64,000 bases of DNA from Iodobacter sp025352645 (GCF_033446605.1 NZ_JAWQUO010000001.1:1-64000), one strand, 5' to 3'. Positions 26,369 to 35,307 are shown, counted from the stretch's first letter. Numbers and translations are program-made. The notes: generated by a model not told the origin, from the letters alone.

Positions 26369-26396
26369 AAAACAGCATCATTTAACGGCTGTTTTT
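26369..26396 (+). terminator. probable intrinsic terminator after rsmD
   Basis: AAAACAGC, an eleven-base loop, then GCTGTTTTT about 85 bp after the rsmD stop. The stem is short but followed by a T-run on the plus strand. Confidence 0.6.
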
Positions 26397-26468
26397 CTCT
26401 GTGATCTAAGATCTGGCTTGCTTAATTTTAGCGAGCCAAGCTTAGGTGAGTTCTGATTTATTCAATTT

Positions 26469-26536
26469 CGTCATTCTTGTGTAGGCGGGAATCCAGTATT
26501 TACGCTGGATCGCCGATAAAACATTCGGGGATGACG
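26469..26536. repeat. dRS3-like palindromic repeat, copy 1
   Basis: It starts cgtcattc, contains ggcgggaatccag and ctggatcgccgataaaacat, and ends ggggatgacg. The ends are inverted (cgtcat / atgacg) with an inner ccag/ctgg pair. It resembles Neisserial dRS3-type repeats, where similar ends flank dispersed elements. A second copy lies at 60086-60159. Confidence 0.75.
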
Positions 26537-26538
26537 AT

Positions 26539-28584
26539 TTAATCAGCGTTCTCTTGGCTATTTTCACTTTGTTGTTTTATCAGCAGCTGAGTAAAAGCGT
26601 CGGCATTCATGGGGCGGTAGCAATAATAGCCTTGGATTAAATTGCAGCCTAATTTAGAAAGATATTCGGCTTGGGCTTGGGTTTCTACTCCCTCGGCAAT
26701 AAGCTTTAATCCTAGATTACTAGCGATATCGATAATGGAGCGGACAATTGCTGCAGAATGCAAGTTGTCTGGTAGAGCCTGTACAAAAGATTGGTCTATT
26801 TTTAAATAATCAATGGGATAGTTTTGTAAATAAGCCAAATTGGAATAGCCGGTTCCAAAGTCGTCTAGGGCTAGGCTAAAGCCATTGCTATGCAATTGAT
26901 TAAGTAAACCGGATTGCCCATTGCCCATTAATAAACTTTCTGTGAGTTCTAGCTCAACTAATTCGGCAGGTATTTTGTGATAAGTTAAAATGGCCGCAAT
27001 TTCATCGGGTAACTGGGGTTTGAATTGTAAGGCGGATAAATTAACCGCCAGCCTGCCTAACGAAAGCCCCGCTTTTTTCCATTCAGCAATTTGGCTAATT
27101 GCCTCATTGAGTACCCAGCTCCCAATGGCAACAATCAAGCCTGTTTCTTCGGCAAAAGGGATAAAATTAGAAGGGGGAATCATACCTTTCTGTGGATGTT
27201 TCCAGCGAATTAAAGCCTCTGCGCCCATGATTTTTTTGCTAGGGAAGTCAACCTGTGGTTGAAAATAAAGCTCAAATTGATTTAAGTCTAGTGCGTGATG
27301 TAGCTCTGCTTCTAGTTTGATTTTATCTAAGGAGCTACGATTCATTTCTGTGGAATAAAATAAATAGTTTTGATTGTTTTGTTTGGCGCGATGCATGGCC
27401 ACGGTGGCATTGTTGATCAGTGTTTCTGCATCATATCCATCATCTGGATAAATAGTAATGCCAATATGGCTAAGTAAAACAATTTCTTGATTCTTTAGAT
27501 AAAATGGTGCGGCAGTAGATTGTAAAATTCTGCGGGCTACTAGAATAGCGTCTTCTCTTTGCTCTATTTCAAATAAGGCAATATAAAATTCATCGCCACT
27601 GAAGCGGGATACCACGTCCTCTTCACGCAGGGCAAGGCGGATGCGTTTTGCTAATTCAGCGAGTAAAACATCTGCTGAGGCGTGACCAAATGAATCATTA
27701 ATATTTTTGAAGCCATTAATATTAAAGCATAATAATGAGCCATGTTTTTGTTTGCGTTTTGCCTCTGATAATGATTGGGCAAGTAAAGAAAATAGCATGG
27801 CACGGTTGGGTAGGCTGGTGAGCGTATCGTAATACGCCAGCTGATGGATTTTAGCTTCGGTTTGGCGTTTTTCTGTGTGGTCAGAAAACACCGCAAAGTA
27901 ATGGCTGACGGTGCCATGATTTGTTTGTACTGCGCTAATGGTTAGCCATGCAGGGAAGGCTTCTCCATTGGCACGTTTATCCCATATTTCGCCTTCCCAA
28001 TGCCCCATTGATTTAAGCGTGGATTCAATGGCTTTAGAGGTGTATTTATCTTTGCTATTTAAAAAGCTAGGCATTGTGCCTTGCACTTCTTGCATACTGC
28101 GGCCGGTAATTTTTAAATAAGCATTGTTTACACTCACAATAAGGCGATTATGATCGGTAATTACAATCGCTTCACGCGCATATTCAAAAATTCGGGTATA
28201 GAGCCGGCTGCGTTCTTCATTGGCCAGTTGGCTGCTGATATCACGTACATAAGCAATGAGCCGTGTGGGTAGGCCTACTTTATTGCGCACCAAGGTGAGG
28301 TGTAGATGCGCCCAGAAATTACTACCATCTTTTCGCCGCCGTTTGACATCCATTTCGGCATGACCATTGGCGATGACTTCATTAAAGCAGTCTTCTTCCC
28401 CTTGGCTTTCTACATCGGCATATAAAAGTAGAATATGTTTGCCTAAAACTTCATCTGCCAGATAGCCAAATAATAGCTCGGCACCACGATTCCAGCCGGT
28501 GATATAGCTTTCCAAATCCATGGTAATGATCGACGCTTCAAGCGCCGCATAGATGCCGGATTCGCTATCAAGCTCGTTATTCAT
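26539..28584 (-). CDS. PAS-PAS-GGDEF-EAL cyclic-di-GMP turnover protein
   Basis: A soluble sensor protein (no membrane helix) of 681 residues. There are two PAS domains (about 10-115 and 125-245), GGDEF (about 250-410) and EAL (about 425-670). The GGDEF motif reads SGDEF (near 329) with an intact inhibitory site REED five residues before it, so cyclase activity is possible but uncertain. The EAL domain looks complete: EALIRW, NLS, ELTES, DDFGTGYSNL, KIDQSF and EGVET. Phosphodiesterase activity is therefore the safer prediction. Its ATG overlaps the stop of the HDOD gene. Confidence 0.9.
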   Translation of the reverse strand: MNNELDSESGIYAALEASIITMDLESYITGWNRGAELLFGYLADEVLGKHILLLYADVESQGEEDCFNEVIANGHAEMDVKRRRKDGSNFWAHLHLTLVRNKVGLPTRLIAYVRDISSQLANEERSRLYTRIFEYAREAIVITDHNRLIVSVNNAYLKITGRSMQEVQGTMPSFLNSKDKYTSKAIESTLKSMGHWEGEIWDKRANGEAFPAWLTISAVQTNHGTVSHYFAVFSDHTEKRQTEAKIHQLAYYDTLTSLPNRAMLFSLLAQSLSEAKRKQKHGSLLCFNINGFKNINDSFGHASADVLLAELAKRIRLALREEDVVSRFSGDEFYIALFEIEQREDAILVARRILQSTAAPFYLKNQEIVLLSHIGITIYPDDGYDAETLINNATVAMHRAKQNNQNYLFYSTEMNRSSLDKIKLEAELHHALDLNQFELYFQPQVDFPSKKIMGAEALIRWKHPQKGMIPPSNFIPFAEETGLIVAIGSWVLNEAISQIAEWKKAGLSLGRLAVNLSALQFKPQLPDEIAAILTYHKIPAELVELELTESLLMGNGQSGLLNQLHSNGFSLALDDFGTGYSNLAYLQNYPIDYLKIDQSFVQALPDNLHSAAIVRSIIDIASNLGLKLIAEGVETQAQAEYLSKLGCNLIQGYYCYRPMNADAFTQLLIKQQSENSQENAD

Positions 28585-29573
28585 GTGGCAGATGCCAATA
28601 GTTTTCTAACCCATTGGCAGGCGTTGATTTCAGATTGCATCCACGTACTTGATTGGGTATCGCTGAGCAAATTGCTGAGTGCTGCTTCATCACCGGCCTC
28701 CATTGCGGCAAGTGCTTTGATCGCATTACCAAGCGGCCCTTCCCCAGCCAGTAGGCCTGCACGCAGCTCGGGGCTGAGTGGGAGCGGGTCAAGAATCTCG
28801 TTTAAGGTTTGGCCAAATAGGCGATCGAGCAGGGAGAGCATGCCTGCCAGAAAGGCCACATCGGGTTTGATATTGGCTAGGGCGCTGCTACCCGCCCAGT
28901 TTTCTAGCCGTTTAGCACGCAGTGCGGCTAAAAGCAGCAGTGGGGGCGTGCCGCTGTCTGCGCCAAATTGCTCAGCGTAAAGTAAAAGCTGCAGCCAGCG
29001 CTGCAATTGCCGCCTACCTAAGATGGCGATGGCTTGGCGCAGGCTTTCTGCATGGGTGCTGCCGCCTACGGCTACAGAGTTAACCAATCTTAACAAGCTA
29101 AACACCAGCTGAGGTGCTTTGGCGATCACGGCCTCGATAGCGGGGGTATCGGCATCGCTGACAATTAATCCAAGTAGCTCTAATAAAACCGGCTTGCTGG
29201 GGTTTGGGCGACCATCGGGTTTTTGTGGCGCTAATAGCCAAGTGCCGGTTAACCAAACCTTAGGCGGGAGTTGGCTAGGCAGTGTTTGAATGCCTGCGAT
29301 TAGCCCAGGGTCTTCGCTGGGGGCGGTGAGTAGCCTACGTGCTGTTTGGGGAAAAGGCAGAGCAAGCTCATTATTATTGAGCAATATCACAAAGGGATGC
29401 GGTTCGGCTAAATCAGCAGGAAACAAGCCATCGCAGCTTTCCCATAAGCAAGGTAGATTTGCTAGGATAGATTCAGCAAAAAGTGGGGCAAGGGTGGCCA
29501 GTTGGGCGGGCTCTGCATGCAGCCTTAGGGCAATCCACTCGCGATCAGTATTCCAAACGGGTTCAAGTAACAT
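28581..29573 (-). CDS. HDOD domain signalling protein with a probable degenerate EAL half
   Basis: About 330 residues from MLLEPVWNTDREW. The C-terminal two-thirds fit an HDOD domain: VLLELLGLIVSDADTPAIEAVIAK, LLRLVNSVAVGG, SLRQAIAILGRRQLQRWL, an HD-like helix fold without metal-binding HD pair. The N-terminal third resembles the degenerate EAL half of YuxH-type proteins but lacks EAL motifs. HDOD proteins are regulatory, without known catalysis. The start is unclear: a TTG at 29630 or GTG at 29603 are alternatives and none has a good Shine-Dalgarno. It overlaps the GGDEF-EAL gene by 4 bp. Confidence 0.75.
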   Translation of the reverse strand: MLLEPVWNTDREWIALRLHAEPAQLATLAPLFAESILANLPCLWESCDGLFPADLAEPHPFVILLNNNELALPFPQTARRLLTAPSEDPGLIAGIQTLPSQLPPKVWLTGTWLLAPQKPDGRPNPSKPVLLELLGLIVSDADTPAIEAVIAKAPQLVFSLLRLVNSVAVGGSTHAESLRQAIAILGRRQLQRWLQLLLYAEQFGADSGTPPLLLLAALRAKRLENWAGSSALANIKPDVAFLAGMLSLLDRLFGQTLNEILDPLPLSPELRAGLLAGEGPLGNAIKALAAMEAGDEAALSNLLSDTQSSTWMQSEINACQWVRKLLASAT

Positions 29574-29673
29574 GATGAGCAGCGCAGCAAAATGACTCTT
29601 CACCCTAGCTCTGTCAGTAGCTATGGGCAAGGAGTCATTGCTTTGTCAGGCTATTAATGGGTTTGGGGGTAAT

Positions 29674-30723
29674 TTAAGCCGCAGTTGGATAGACCTTTGC
29701 TTCTCTAGGAGTAAGAAAAACACTTTCCCCTGCCTGCCATTGTCCCTCTTGCTGACGCTCGCGGCTGATTTCTACTTCTACAATATCTGCATTAACGACG
29801 GCGACTTCCAGCCTTACCGTGGCCCCCAGTAAGCGCACATGGATGATTTTTCCTGTAATCGCGGATGGATTGGCCAGACGGGATAAATCAATTTCATGTG
29901 GGCGCACATAGACTGTCGCGGCGGAATGGGCGGCAGCGGGTGCTGCAAAACGTGCACCGCCTACTTCGGCCCAGCCCTCGTGAACGCGGCTATGGAATAA
30001 ATTGACATCGCCTAAAAACTGGTAAACAAACGGTGATGCGGGGGTATCGTAGACCTGTTCTGGAGTGCCAATTTGCTCAATCTTGCCCTTGTTCATGACC
30101 ACCACGCGATCGGCCACTTCCAGCGCTTCTTCCTGATCGTGCGTGACAAACACGCTGGTGATATGCATTTCATCGTGCAGGCGGCGTAACCAGCGGCGCA
30201 GCTCTTTTCTGACCTTGGTATCGAGCGCGCCAAAGGGCTCATCCAGCAGTAGCACTTTAGGCTCTACCGCCAGCGCACGGGCAAGGGCAATTCGCTGGCG
30301 TTGGCCACCGGATAATTGCGCCGGAAAGCGATCCGCTAGCCAATCCAGCTGCACCATATTAAGCAGAGCATGGACTTTTTCTTTGATCACCGCTTCAGTG
30401 GGGCGGGTCTTTTTGGGGCGAACCCGCAGGCCAAAGGCAACGTTTTCAAACACCGTCATATGCCGGAATAGCGCGTAGTGCTGGAAAACAAAGCCCACCT
30501 GCCGCTCCCTAACGTGGGTATCGGTGGCGTCGGTTCCATGAAACAAAATCTGTCCTTGGTCGGGCGTTTCTAAGCCGGCAATGACCCGCAGCAGCGTGGT
30601 TTTACCGCAACCCGAAGGCCCAAGCAGTGCCAGTAGCTCGCCCGATTGCACTTCTAAATTTAGATTATCCAGCGCAGTAAAAGCACCAAAGCGCTTGGCG
30701 ATGTTTTTGACTTCGATACTCAT
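29674..30723 (-). CDS. cysA: sulfate/thiosulfate ABC transporter ATPase CysA
   Basis: CysA powers sulfate/thiosulfate import. From MSIEVKNIAKRFGAF it has 349 residues: Walker A GPSGCGKTTLLR, Q-loop FVFQHYALF, signature LSGGQRQRIALARAL, Walker B VLLLDEPFGALD, H-loop VTHDQEEALEVAD, and a C-terminal regulatory TOBE-like domain (YVRPHEIDLSR). A longer frame to 30771 runs into a dispersed repeat and is rejected. It follows cysT-cysW and a repeat half-copy. The HDOD gene starts within 100 bp downstream in the same direction. Confidence 0.96.
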   Translation of the reverse strand: MSIEVKNIAKRFGAFTALDNLNLEVQSGELLALLGPSGCGKTTLLRVIAGLETPDQGQILFHGTDATDTHVRERQVGFVFQHYALFRHMTVFENVAFGLRVRPKKTRPTEAVIKEKVHALLNMVQLDWLADRFPAQLSGGQRQRIALARALAVEPKVLLLDEPFGALDTKVRKELRRWLRRLHDEMHITSVFVTHDQEEALEVADRVVVMNKGKIEQIGTPEQVYDTPASPFVYQFLGDVNLFHSRVHEGWAEVGGARFAAPAAAHSAATVYVRPHEIDLSRLANPSAITGKIIHVRLLGATVRLEVAVVNADIVEVEISRERQQEGQWQAGESVFLTPREAKVYPTAA

Positions 30724-30750
30724 ATTGAATGCCTTTTGATATTGCGTAGC

Positions 30751-30800
30751 AAAACCCAAATCTTGAACCACAGAGGACGCGGAGTTCTACAGAGAAAAGC
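30751..30800. repeat. cggag palindromic repeat, copy 3 (left arm only)
   Basis: The sequence aaacccaaatcttgaaccac followed by agaggacgcggag and a final acagagaaaagc is the left arm of the family. No right arm follows before the cysW stop. It is a truncated copy between cysW and cysA. Confidence 0.8.
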
Positions 30801-30834
30801 TAAGGGTCATCTGCATGACTTCCGACTTCCCGAG

Positions 30835-31704
30835 TTACTCCTCAACTGCATGTCGTCGATCCGCGGCGGCTTGTTGCTCACCTCGCCATTCCACATAGCT
30901 TTTAGCCGCAAGCGTGAGCAGAGCTAAGAGTGCCAAGATCGATGCGCAAGCGAATGCGCCGACGAAGTTGTATTCGTTGTAAAGAATTTCTACGTGCAGC
31001 GGCACGGTATTGGTCATGCCGCGAATATGGCCGGATACCACCGATACCGCACCAAACTCACCCATGGCACGGGCGTTGGCTAAAATCACACCGTAGAGCA
31101 ATGCCCATTTGATCTTGGGTAGGGTGATGCGCCAAAACATTTGCCAGCTGGATGCGCCCAGCACAATGGCGGCTTGTTCTTCATCTGAGCCTTGAGCTTC
31201 CATCAGTGGGATCAGCTCACGGGCGACAAAGGGGAAGGTAACAAAAATGGTGGCCAACACAATGCCGGGTACGGCAAAAATAATGGTGTAATTATGCTCA
31301 ATCAGCCACGGCCCCCACCAGCCCTGCGCCCCAAACATCAGCACATAAATCAGCCCCGCCACTACTGGGGAGACAGAAAACGGCAGATCAATTAGGGTGG
31401 TTAAAAAGCTTTTGCCTTTAAAATCAAATTTGGCAATTGCCCACGCCGCCGCCACGCCAAAGATCAGATTGGCGGGTAGCGAAATAGCCGCCACGATCAG
31501 GGTTAATTTAATGGCCGACACCGCATCTGGCTCAATTAGCGCGGCCAGATACAGCCGCCAGCCTTGCCGAAAAGCTTCAATAAATACCGATGCCAGCGGG
31601 ATAAGTAAAAAAATCCCAATAAACAGCAGCGCAAGGCTAATCAGCACGCAGCGCACGGCACGGCTTTCTGTGGTGACGATAGAGCGTTGAATGGTTGAGG
31701 CCAT
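30835..31704 (-). CDS. cysW: sulfate ABC transporter permease CysW
   Basis: A 289-residue inner-membrane permease with six predicted helices and the BPD permease EAA-type loop (EEQAAIVLGASSWQMFWRITLPKIKWALLYG). The motif GEFGAVSVVSGHIRGMTNTVPL is typical of CysW. It forms the channel with CysT. The ATG overlaps the cysT stop by one base. The C-terminus is charged and cytoplasmic. Confidence 0.96.
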   Translation of the reverse strand: MASTIQRSIVTTESRAVRCVLISLALLFIGIFLLIPLASVFIEAFRQGWRLYLAALIEPDAVSAIKLTLIVAAISLPANLIFGVAAAWAIAKFDFKGKSFLTTLIDLPFSVSPVVAGLIYVLMFGAQGWWGPWLIEHNYTIIFAVPGIVLATIFVTFPFVARELIPLMEAQGSDEEQAAIVLGASSWQMFWRITLPKIKWALLYGVILANARAMGEFGAVSVVSGHIRGMTNTVPLHVEILYNEYNFVGAFACASILALLALLTLAAKSYVEWRGEQQAAADRRHAVEE

Positions 31705-32537
31705 TATTTAACTCTCCCTAAGCGCTTTGCCGTCCACCATTGCAGGCCATTAATCAGCAGTAGCATGGCAAAGGACACCACCAGCATCACTACGGCAATG
31801 GCGGTAGCGCCTAGATAATCGTATTGCTCTAGCTTGGAAATAATCATTAGCGGGGTGATTTCTGAAATAAAAGGCATATTGCCAGCGATAAAAATCACTG
31901 AACCGTATTCGCCAATTGCCCTAGCAAAGGCCAGTGCAAAGCCGGTTAATAGGGCCGGTAAGATGGTAGGGAAGATCACTTTGTAAAAAATCTGCCAGCG
32001 GCTTGCGCCTAAGCTACAGGCGGCTTCTTCTAGCTCGTGTTCTAAATCTTGCAGCACCGGCTGCACCGTGCGCACGACAAAGGGCAGGGTGACAAAGGTG
32101 AGCGCAATCACAATGCCGATGGGGGTGAAGGCAATCTTTAAGCCAAATGGCTCAAGGTACTGGCCGATCCAGCCATTGGGGGCATAAATGGTGGCCAGCG
32201 CAATCCCCGCCACGGCGGTAGGCAGAGCAAAGGGTAGATCGACCAAGGCATCCACAAAACGCTTACCAAAAAACTGGTAGCGAACCAACACCCATGCCAC
32301 TAATAAGCCGGTGACAAGGTTAATCAGCGCCGCTAGAAAAGACGCGCCAAAAGTCAGCTTGTAGGAGGCAACAACGCGCGGCTCGCTGATAATCTGCCAG
32401 AAATGCGACCAGCTTAAGGCGCTGGTTTTGATCAAGAGGGCAGAGAGTGGCAATAGCACGATGATGGATAAATAAAACAGCGTGTAGCCAAGGCTTAAAT
32501 TAAACCCTGGCAACACGCTTGGCTGTTTGAAGCGCAT
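31704..32537 (-). CDS. cysT: sulfate ABC transporter permease CysT
   Basis: A 277-residue inner-membrane permease (CysT, also CysU). N-terminal FNLSLGYTLFYLSIIVLLPLSALL, the EAA loop LEEAACSLGASRWQIFYKVIFPTILPALLTG and GEYGSVIFIAGNMPFISEITPL are characteristic. It pairs with CysW, and substrate is delivered by Sbp. A 250-bp gap with a complete cggag palindrome separates it from sbp upstream, so read-through may be partial. Confidence 0.96.
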   Translation of the reverse strand: MRFKQPSVLPGFNLSLGYTLFYLSIIVLLPLSALLIKTSALSWSHFWQIISEPRVVASYKLTFGASFLAALINLVTGLLVAWVLVRYQFFGKRFVDALVDLPFALPTAVAGIALATIYAPNGWIGQYLEPFGLKIAFTPIGIVIALTFVTLPFVVRTVQPVLQDLEHELEEAACSLGASRWQIFYKVIFPTILPALLTGFALAFARAIGEYGSVIFIAGNMPFISEITPLMIISKLEQYDYLGATAIAVVMLVVSFAMLLLINGLQWWTAKRLGRVK

Positions 32538-32589
32538 GGTGAATCCGATGGGGTGTTGTTAGTAGAGCTGTAGTAATGTTACCCAACAT

Positions 32590-32713
32590 AAAACCTAAAT
32601 CTCGAACCTCTTCGGTCCCAGAGAACACGGAGTTTCACGGAGAAAACCTTTTGTGTTTTTCTCCGTGGCCCTCCGTGTTCTCCTTTCCTCCGTGGTTAAA
32701 GGTTTGGGTTTTT
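32590..32713. repeat. cggag palindromic repeat, copy 4
   Basis: It lies between cysT and sbp. The left arm aaacctaaatctcgaacctc has an irregular insert (ttcggtcccag) before agaacacggagtttcacgga. The right arm ctccgtggccctccgtgttc continues to ctccgtggttaaaggtttgg. It is a complete but imperfect copy. Confidence 0.85.
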
Positions 32714-32787
32714 GTGAGAGCGACAACTTCCACTGGCATGTACTTGATAGATAAGCGTCTACAGATCTTATTTTTGTCTGCTTGCTG

Positions 32788-33789
32788 TCAGCGCTTAGCG
32801 ATGCTTGCTGCAATCTGGTCGTAAATTGCGCCGTCTTCAAAGTGGGTTTTTTGGGCTTTTTGCCAGCCGCCAAACTCTGCGATCGCAAACAATTTAATCG
32901 CAGGGAATTGCTTGGCGTATTTGGCGGCGATGGCTTTGTCTCTTGGGCGTAGATAGTTTTGCGCGGCAATTTCTTGGCCTGCTGGGCTCCACAGGTATTT
33001 CAGATATTCCTCGGCCTGCTTGCGGGTGCCTTTTTTATCCACCACTTTATCGACGATGGCGACCGGCGGCTCGGCTTCGATGGATACGCTGGGGTAAACC
33101 ACTTCAAAATTGCCACGGCCAAATTCTTTGGCGATCATTTCGGCTTCGTTTTCAAAGGTGACTAGCACATCGCCAATCTGGCGCTGCATAAAGGTAGTCG
33201 TGGCCGCACGGCCGCCTGCATCTAGCACCGGCACATTTTTAAAGACACTGGCCACAAATTCACGCGCTTTTGCATCGTTGCCGCTAGGTAGCTTTGCCGC
33301 GTAGCCCCATGCCGCCAGATAGGTGTAGCGGCCATTGCCCGAGGTTTTAGGATTAGGCACGATCACGCCAACGCCCGCTTTAGTCAGGTCGTTCCAATCT
33401 TTAATGCCCTTAGGGTTGCCCTTACGAACGATCAATACCTGCAAGCTGGTAAAAGGGGCTGCATCGTCAGGCAGGCGTTTGGCCCAGTCGGCGGGGAGTA
33501 ATTTAGCTTTGTCGGCGATGGCATCGATATCGTTATGCTGATTCATGGTGACCACATCGGCTTGTAAGCCATCGATCACTGAGCGCGCTTGCTTGCTAGA
33601 GCCGCCGTGCGACATCTGAATGGTGAGCTCTTCGCCTGATTTGGCTTTCCAGTATTTAGCAAAAGCGGGGTTGTAGTCCTTATAGAAATCACGCATTACA
33701 TCGTAAGACACATTCAGTAAGGTGCTATCGGCAAAGGCTGGCAAGCTGGTACTGAGGGCAATGGCGGCGAGCAGAGACTTAAGACGCAT
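32788..33789 (-). CDS. sbp: periplasmic sulfate-binding protein Sbp (copy 1)
   Basis: Binds sulfate in the periplasm and delivers it to CysTWA. The 333 residues start with a Sec signal (MRLKSLLAAIALSTSLPAFA). The family text NVSYDVMRDFYKDYNPAFAKYWK follows, then QMSHGGSSKQARSVIDGLQADVV, KTSGNGRYTYLAAWGYA and PPVAIVDKVVDKKGTRKQAEEYLKYLWSPAGQ. It shares most of its length with the second copy at 35380-36372. AGGAAAT precedes the ATG. Relative to the more canonical copy 2 its ALAYDID motif is changed to NQHNDID. Confidence 0.95.
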   Translation of the reverse strand: MRLKSLLAAIALSTSLPAFADSTLLNVSYDVMRDFYKDYNPAFAKYWKAKSGEELTIQMSHGGSSKQARSVIDGLQADVVTMNQHNDIDAIADKAKLLPADWAKRLPDDAAPFTSLQVLIVRKGNPKGIKDWNDLTKAGVGVIVPNPKTSGNGRYTYLAAWGYAAKLPSGNDAKAREFVASVFKNVPVLDAGGRAATTTFMQRQIGDVLVTFENEAEMIAKEFGRGNFEVVYPSVSIEAEPPVAIVDKVVDKKGTRKQAEEYLKYLWSPAGQEIAAQNYLRPRDKAIAAKYAKQFPAIKLFAIAEFGGWQKAQKTHFEDGAIYDQIAASIAKR

Positions 33790-33876
33790 GACGATTTCCT
33801 AGCGGTGTGTCAGATAGCGTCGATTTTTACCGGTTTTGTTAAGATGTACAAAGACTATTGAGTGTTATTTAAATAA

Positions 33877-34701
33877 CTAAATGTGTTTGTTTAAATATCT
33901 GGGTTCCGCCAGAAAATAGCCTTGAAAGAAATCCGCACCGCTTTCTTTCGCGATGGCTAGTTGCGCGGCGCTTTCTATGCCTTCGATAACGACCTGACTA
34001 TCCAGCCCATGCAGTATTTCAACGAGCTGGCTCAGTAATCGCTGCGCCTTACTATTGTTATCTGTGGCATGAATTAATACTTTATCCAGTTTTACAATAT
34101 CTGGTGCTAAGGAAAGCAGGCGGCAGAGATTGGCATTTTTCTGGCCGTAATCATCAATCGCAATCCGGTAACCACGCTGGCGGTAGTTTTGTACCGCATG
34201 GGTCAGATCGGTTTCTTGCGCGTCAGGAATGGCGGATTCAAGGATTTCCAGAACTACATCGGCAGGTTTTAAGCCCTGATCCTGCAAAATGCGCTCAAAC
34301 GCTTCGCCGTGTTGTTTTTCAACGGCAATCAGTAGTTCTGGATGAACGTTAAGAAACAGCGTTTTGTCTTTTTGCGGCCCAGCTAAGTGGTTCATTAAAT
34401 GCAGGCTACGGCATAGGCGATCGAAAGCCACCAAGCATTCGCCTCGGGTGGCGCTTTTAAAAACATCGGCAGGCGGCATGGCTTTGCGGCGGATGCTGGC
34501 GCGCAGCAGGCCTTCTTCGCCAATGATGGTTTGAGCATCTGCTGCAAAAATGGGCTGAAACACGCTGGTCAGCTCCAGCCCCAGTGCCTTTACCACAATG
34601 CCGCGCTCCTGAGTGCAGGCAAACTGGGCACTGGGCCAATCGGCTAGGGTATCTTCGGGCACATGTAAAGTGCCGCTGGCATGGTGGATTGGGACTGGCA
34701 T
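33877..34701 (-). CDS. EAL domain protein paired with sulfate-binding protein (copy 1)
   Basis: A soluble stand-alone EAL protein of 274 residues from MPVPIHHASGTLHVPEDT. The start aligns with its paralogue. The signature EAL is EGL here (GEEGLLRASIRRK), keeping the glutamate. FLNVHPELL, VLEILES, IAIDDYG (for DDFG), VKLDK (for KID), IEGIES and FFQGYFLAEP follow, so most metal and substrate residues are kept. It probably hydrolyses c-di-GMP or binds it. It sits 87 bp upstream of sbp copy 1, in the same direction. About 50-60% identical to copy 2 by eye. Confidence 0.85.
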   Translation of the reverse strand: MPVPIHHASGTLHVPEDTLADWPSAQFACTQERGIVVKALGLELTSVFQPIFAADAQTIIGEEGLLRASIRRKAMPPADVFKSATRGECLVAFDRLCRSLHLMNHLAGPQKDKTLFLNVHPELLIAVEKQHGEAFERILQDQGLKPADVVLEILESAIPDAQETDLTHAVQNYRQRGYRIAIDDYGQKNANLCRLLSLAPDIVKLDKVLIHATDNNSKAQRLLSQLVEILHGLDSQVVIEGIESAAQLAIAKESGADFFQGYFLAEPRYLNKHI

Positions 34702-34773
34702 ATGGGCTCTTTTAAGGGGACTGATGCGTGCTAGGTGTTTGTTAAAAAGTGACTCTTGCCAGTTTTGAATCAT

Positions 34774-34833
34774 CGTAGGGCGGGTGCAACCCGCGTTTTT
34801 TCAGCATGACTCGCGGGTTGCACCCGCCCTACG
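34774..34833. repeat. REP-like palindrome (gggcgggtgcaaccc type)
   Basis: The arm cgtagggcgggtgcaacccg is answered by its exact reverse complement ending at 34833. The loop is about 16 bp. Same family as 4356-4421 and 38912-38971. Confidence 0.9.
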
Positions 34834-34906
34834 AATGGCATATTGCTTAAGTTGATAGGATTGGGGTGAAACCCGCGTATTTGTTTAGCATTGCTCGTGG
34901 CTTGTG

Positions 34907-35215
34907 CCCCATATGCGCTAAGCAAATTTAAAAAGACCTTTTTAGTGCCTTCGGCACATTGATTTTGGAGCGGTTAGCCACCGCGGGGCCTTCCTTTCTT
35001 GCTTCGCCAAGAAACGAAGCCAAGCGACAACAGCAAAGCACGAAAGCACCTGCGCTGCGGACAATCGAGTCGGCGGCGGGCGGGATTGGCTCGCTGCCTC
35101 GCTTGTTCGGAGCTTGCGTGTTTCAAGGGGAGATTTAAGCCCCGTACCGTGAGCGTAGCCCTCCTTTTCTGTCTTTGTTTGCTACTAAAAACCAAACTGG
35201 TTAGCGCACATGGGG
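34907..35215. repeat. 309-bp element bounded by inverted repeats, with Arg-rich frame
   Basis: CCCCATaTGCGCTAA at the left (34907-34921) is matched by TTAGCGCAcATGGGG at the right (35201-35215). Inside, gtgcc-ttc-ggcac forms a small hairpin, and a 73-codon minus-strand frame (34974-35195) encodes an Arg/Leu-rich peptide (RRATLTVRGLNLPLKH...). I recall near-identical peptides predicted in many beta- and gammaproteobacterial genomes, usually as uncharacterised and probably not genes. I annotate the DNA as a repeat element. It occupies the 678-bp gap between sbp copy 2 and EAL copy 1. Confidence 0.6.
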
Positions 35216-35307
35216 TGAATCCCGCCAGATCTATGTCTCAAAAGCTAATCTAATCAACTGAGGTTGATGCGACTTAAAACCTAATAAACGACTTAGTCCT
35301 AAATAGG

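Noticed and set aside
30724..30771. Upstream start of cysA (16 extra residues)
   Set aside because: The extra codons are encoded by a dispersed repeat arm; MSIEVKNIAKRFGAF is the family start.
34974..35195. A 73-codon Arg-rich reading frame between sbp copy 2 and EAL copy 1
   Set aside because: The composition (many Arg, Ser and Leu) and its position inside an inverted-repeat-bounded block suggest repeat DNA rather than a gene.
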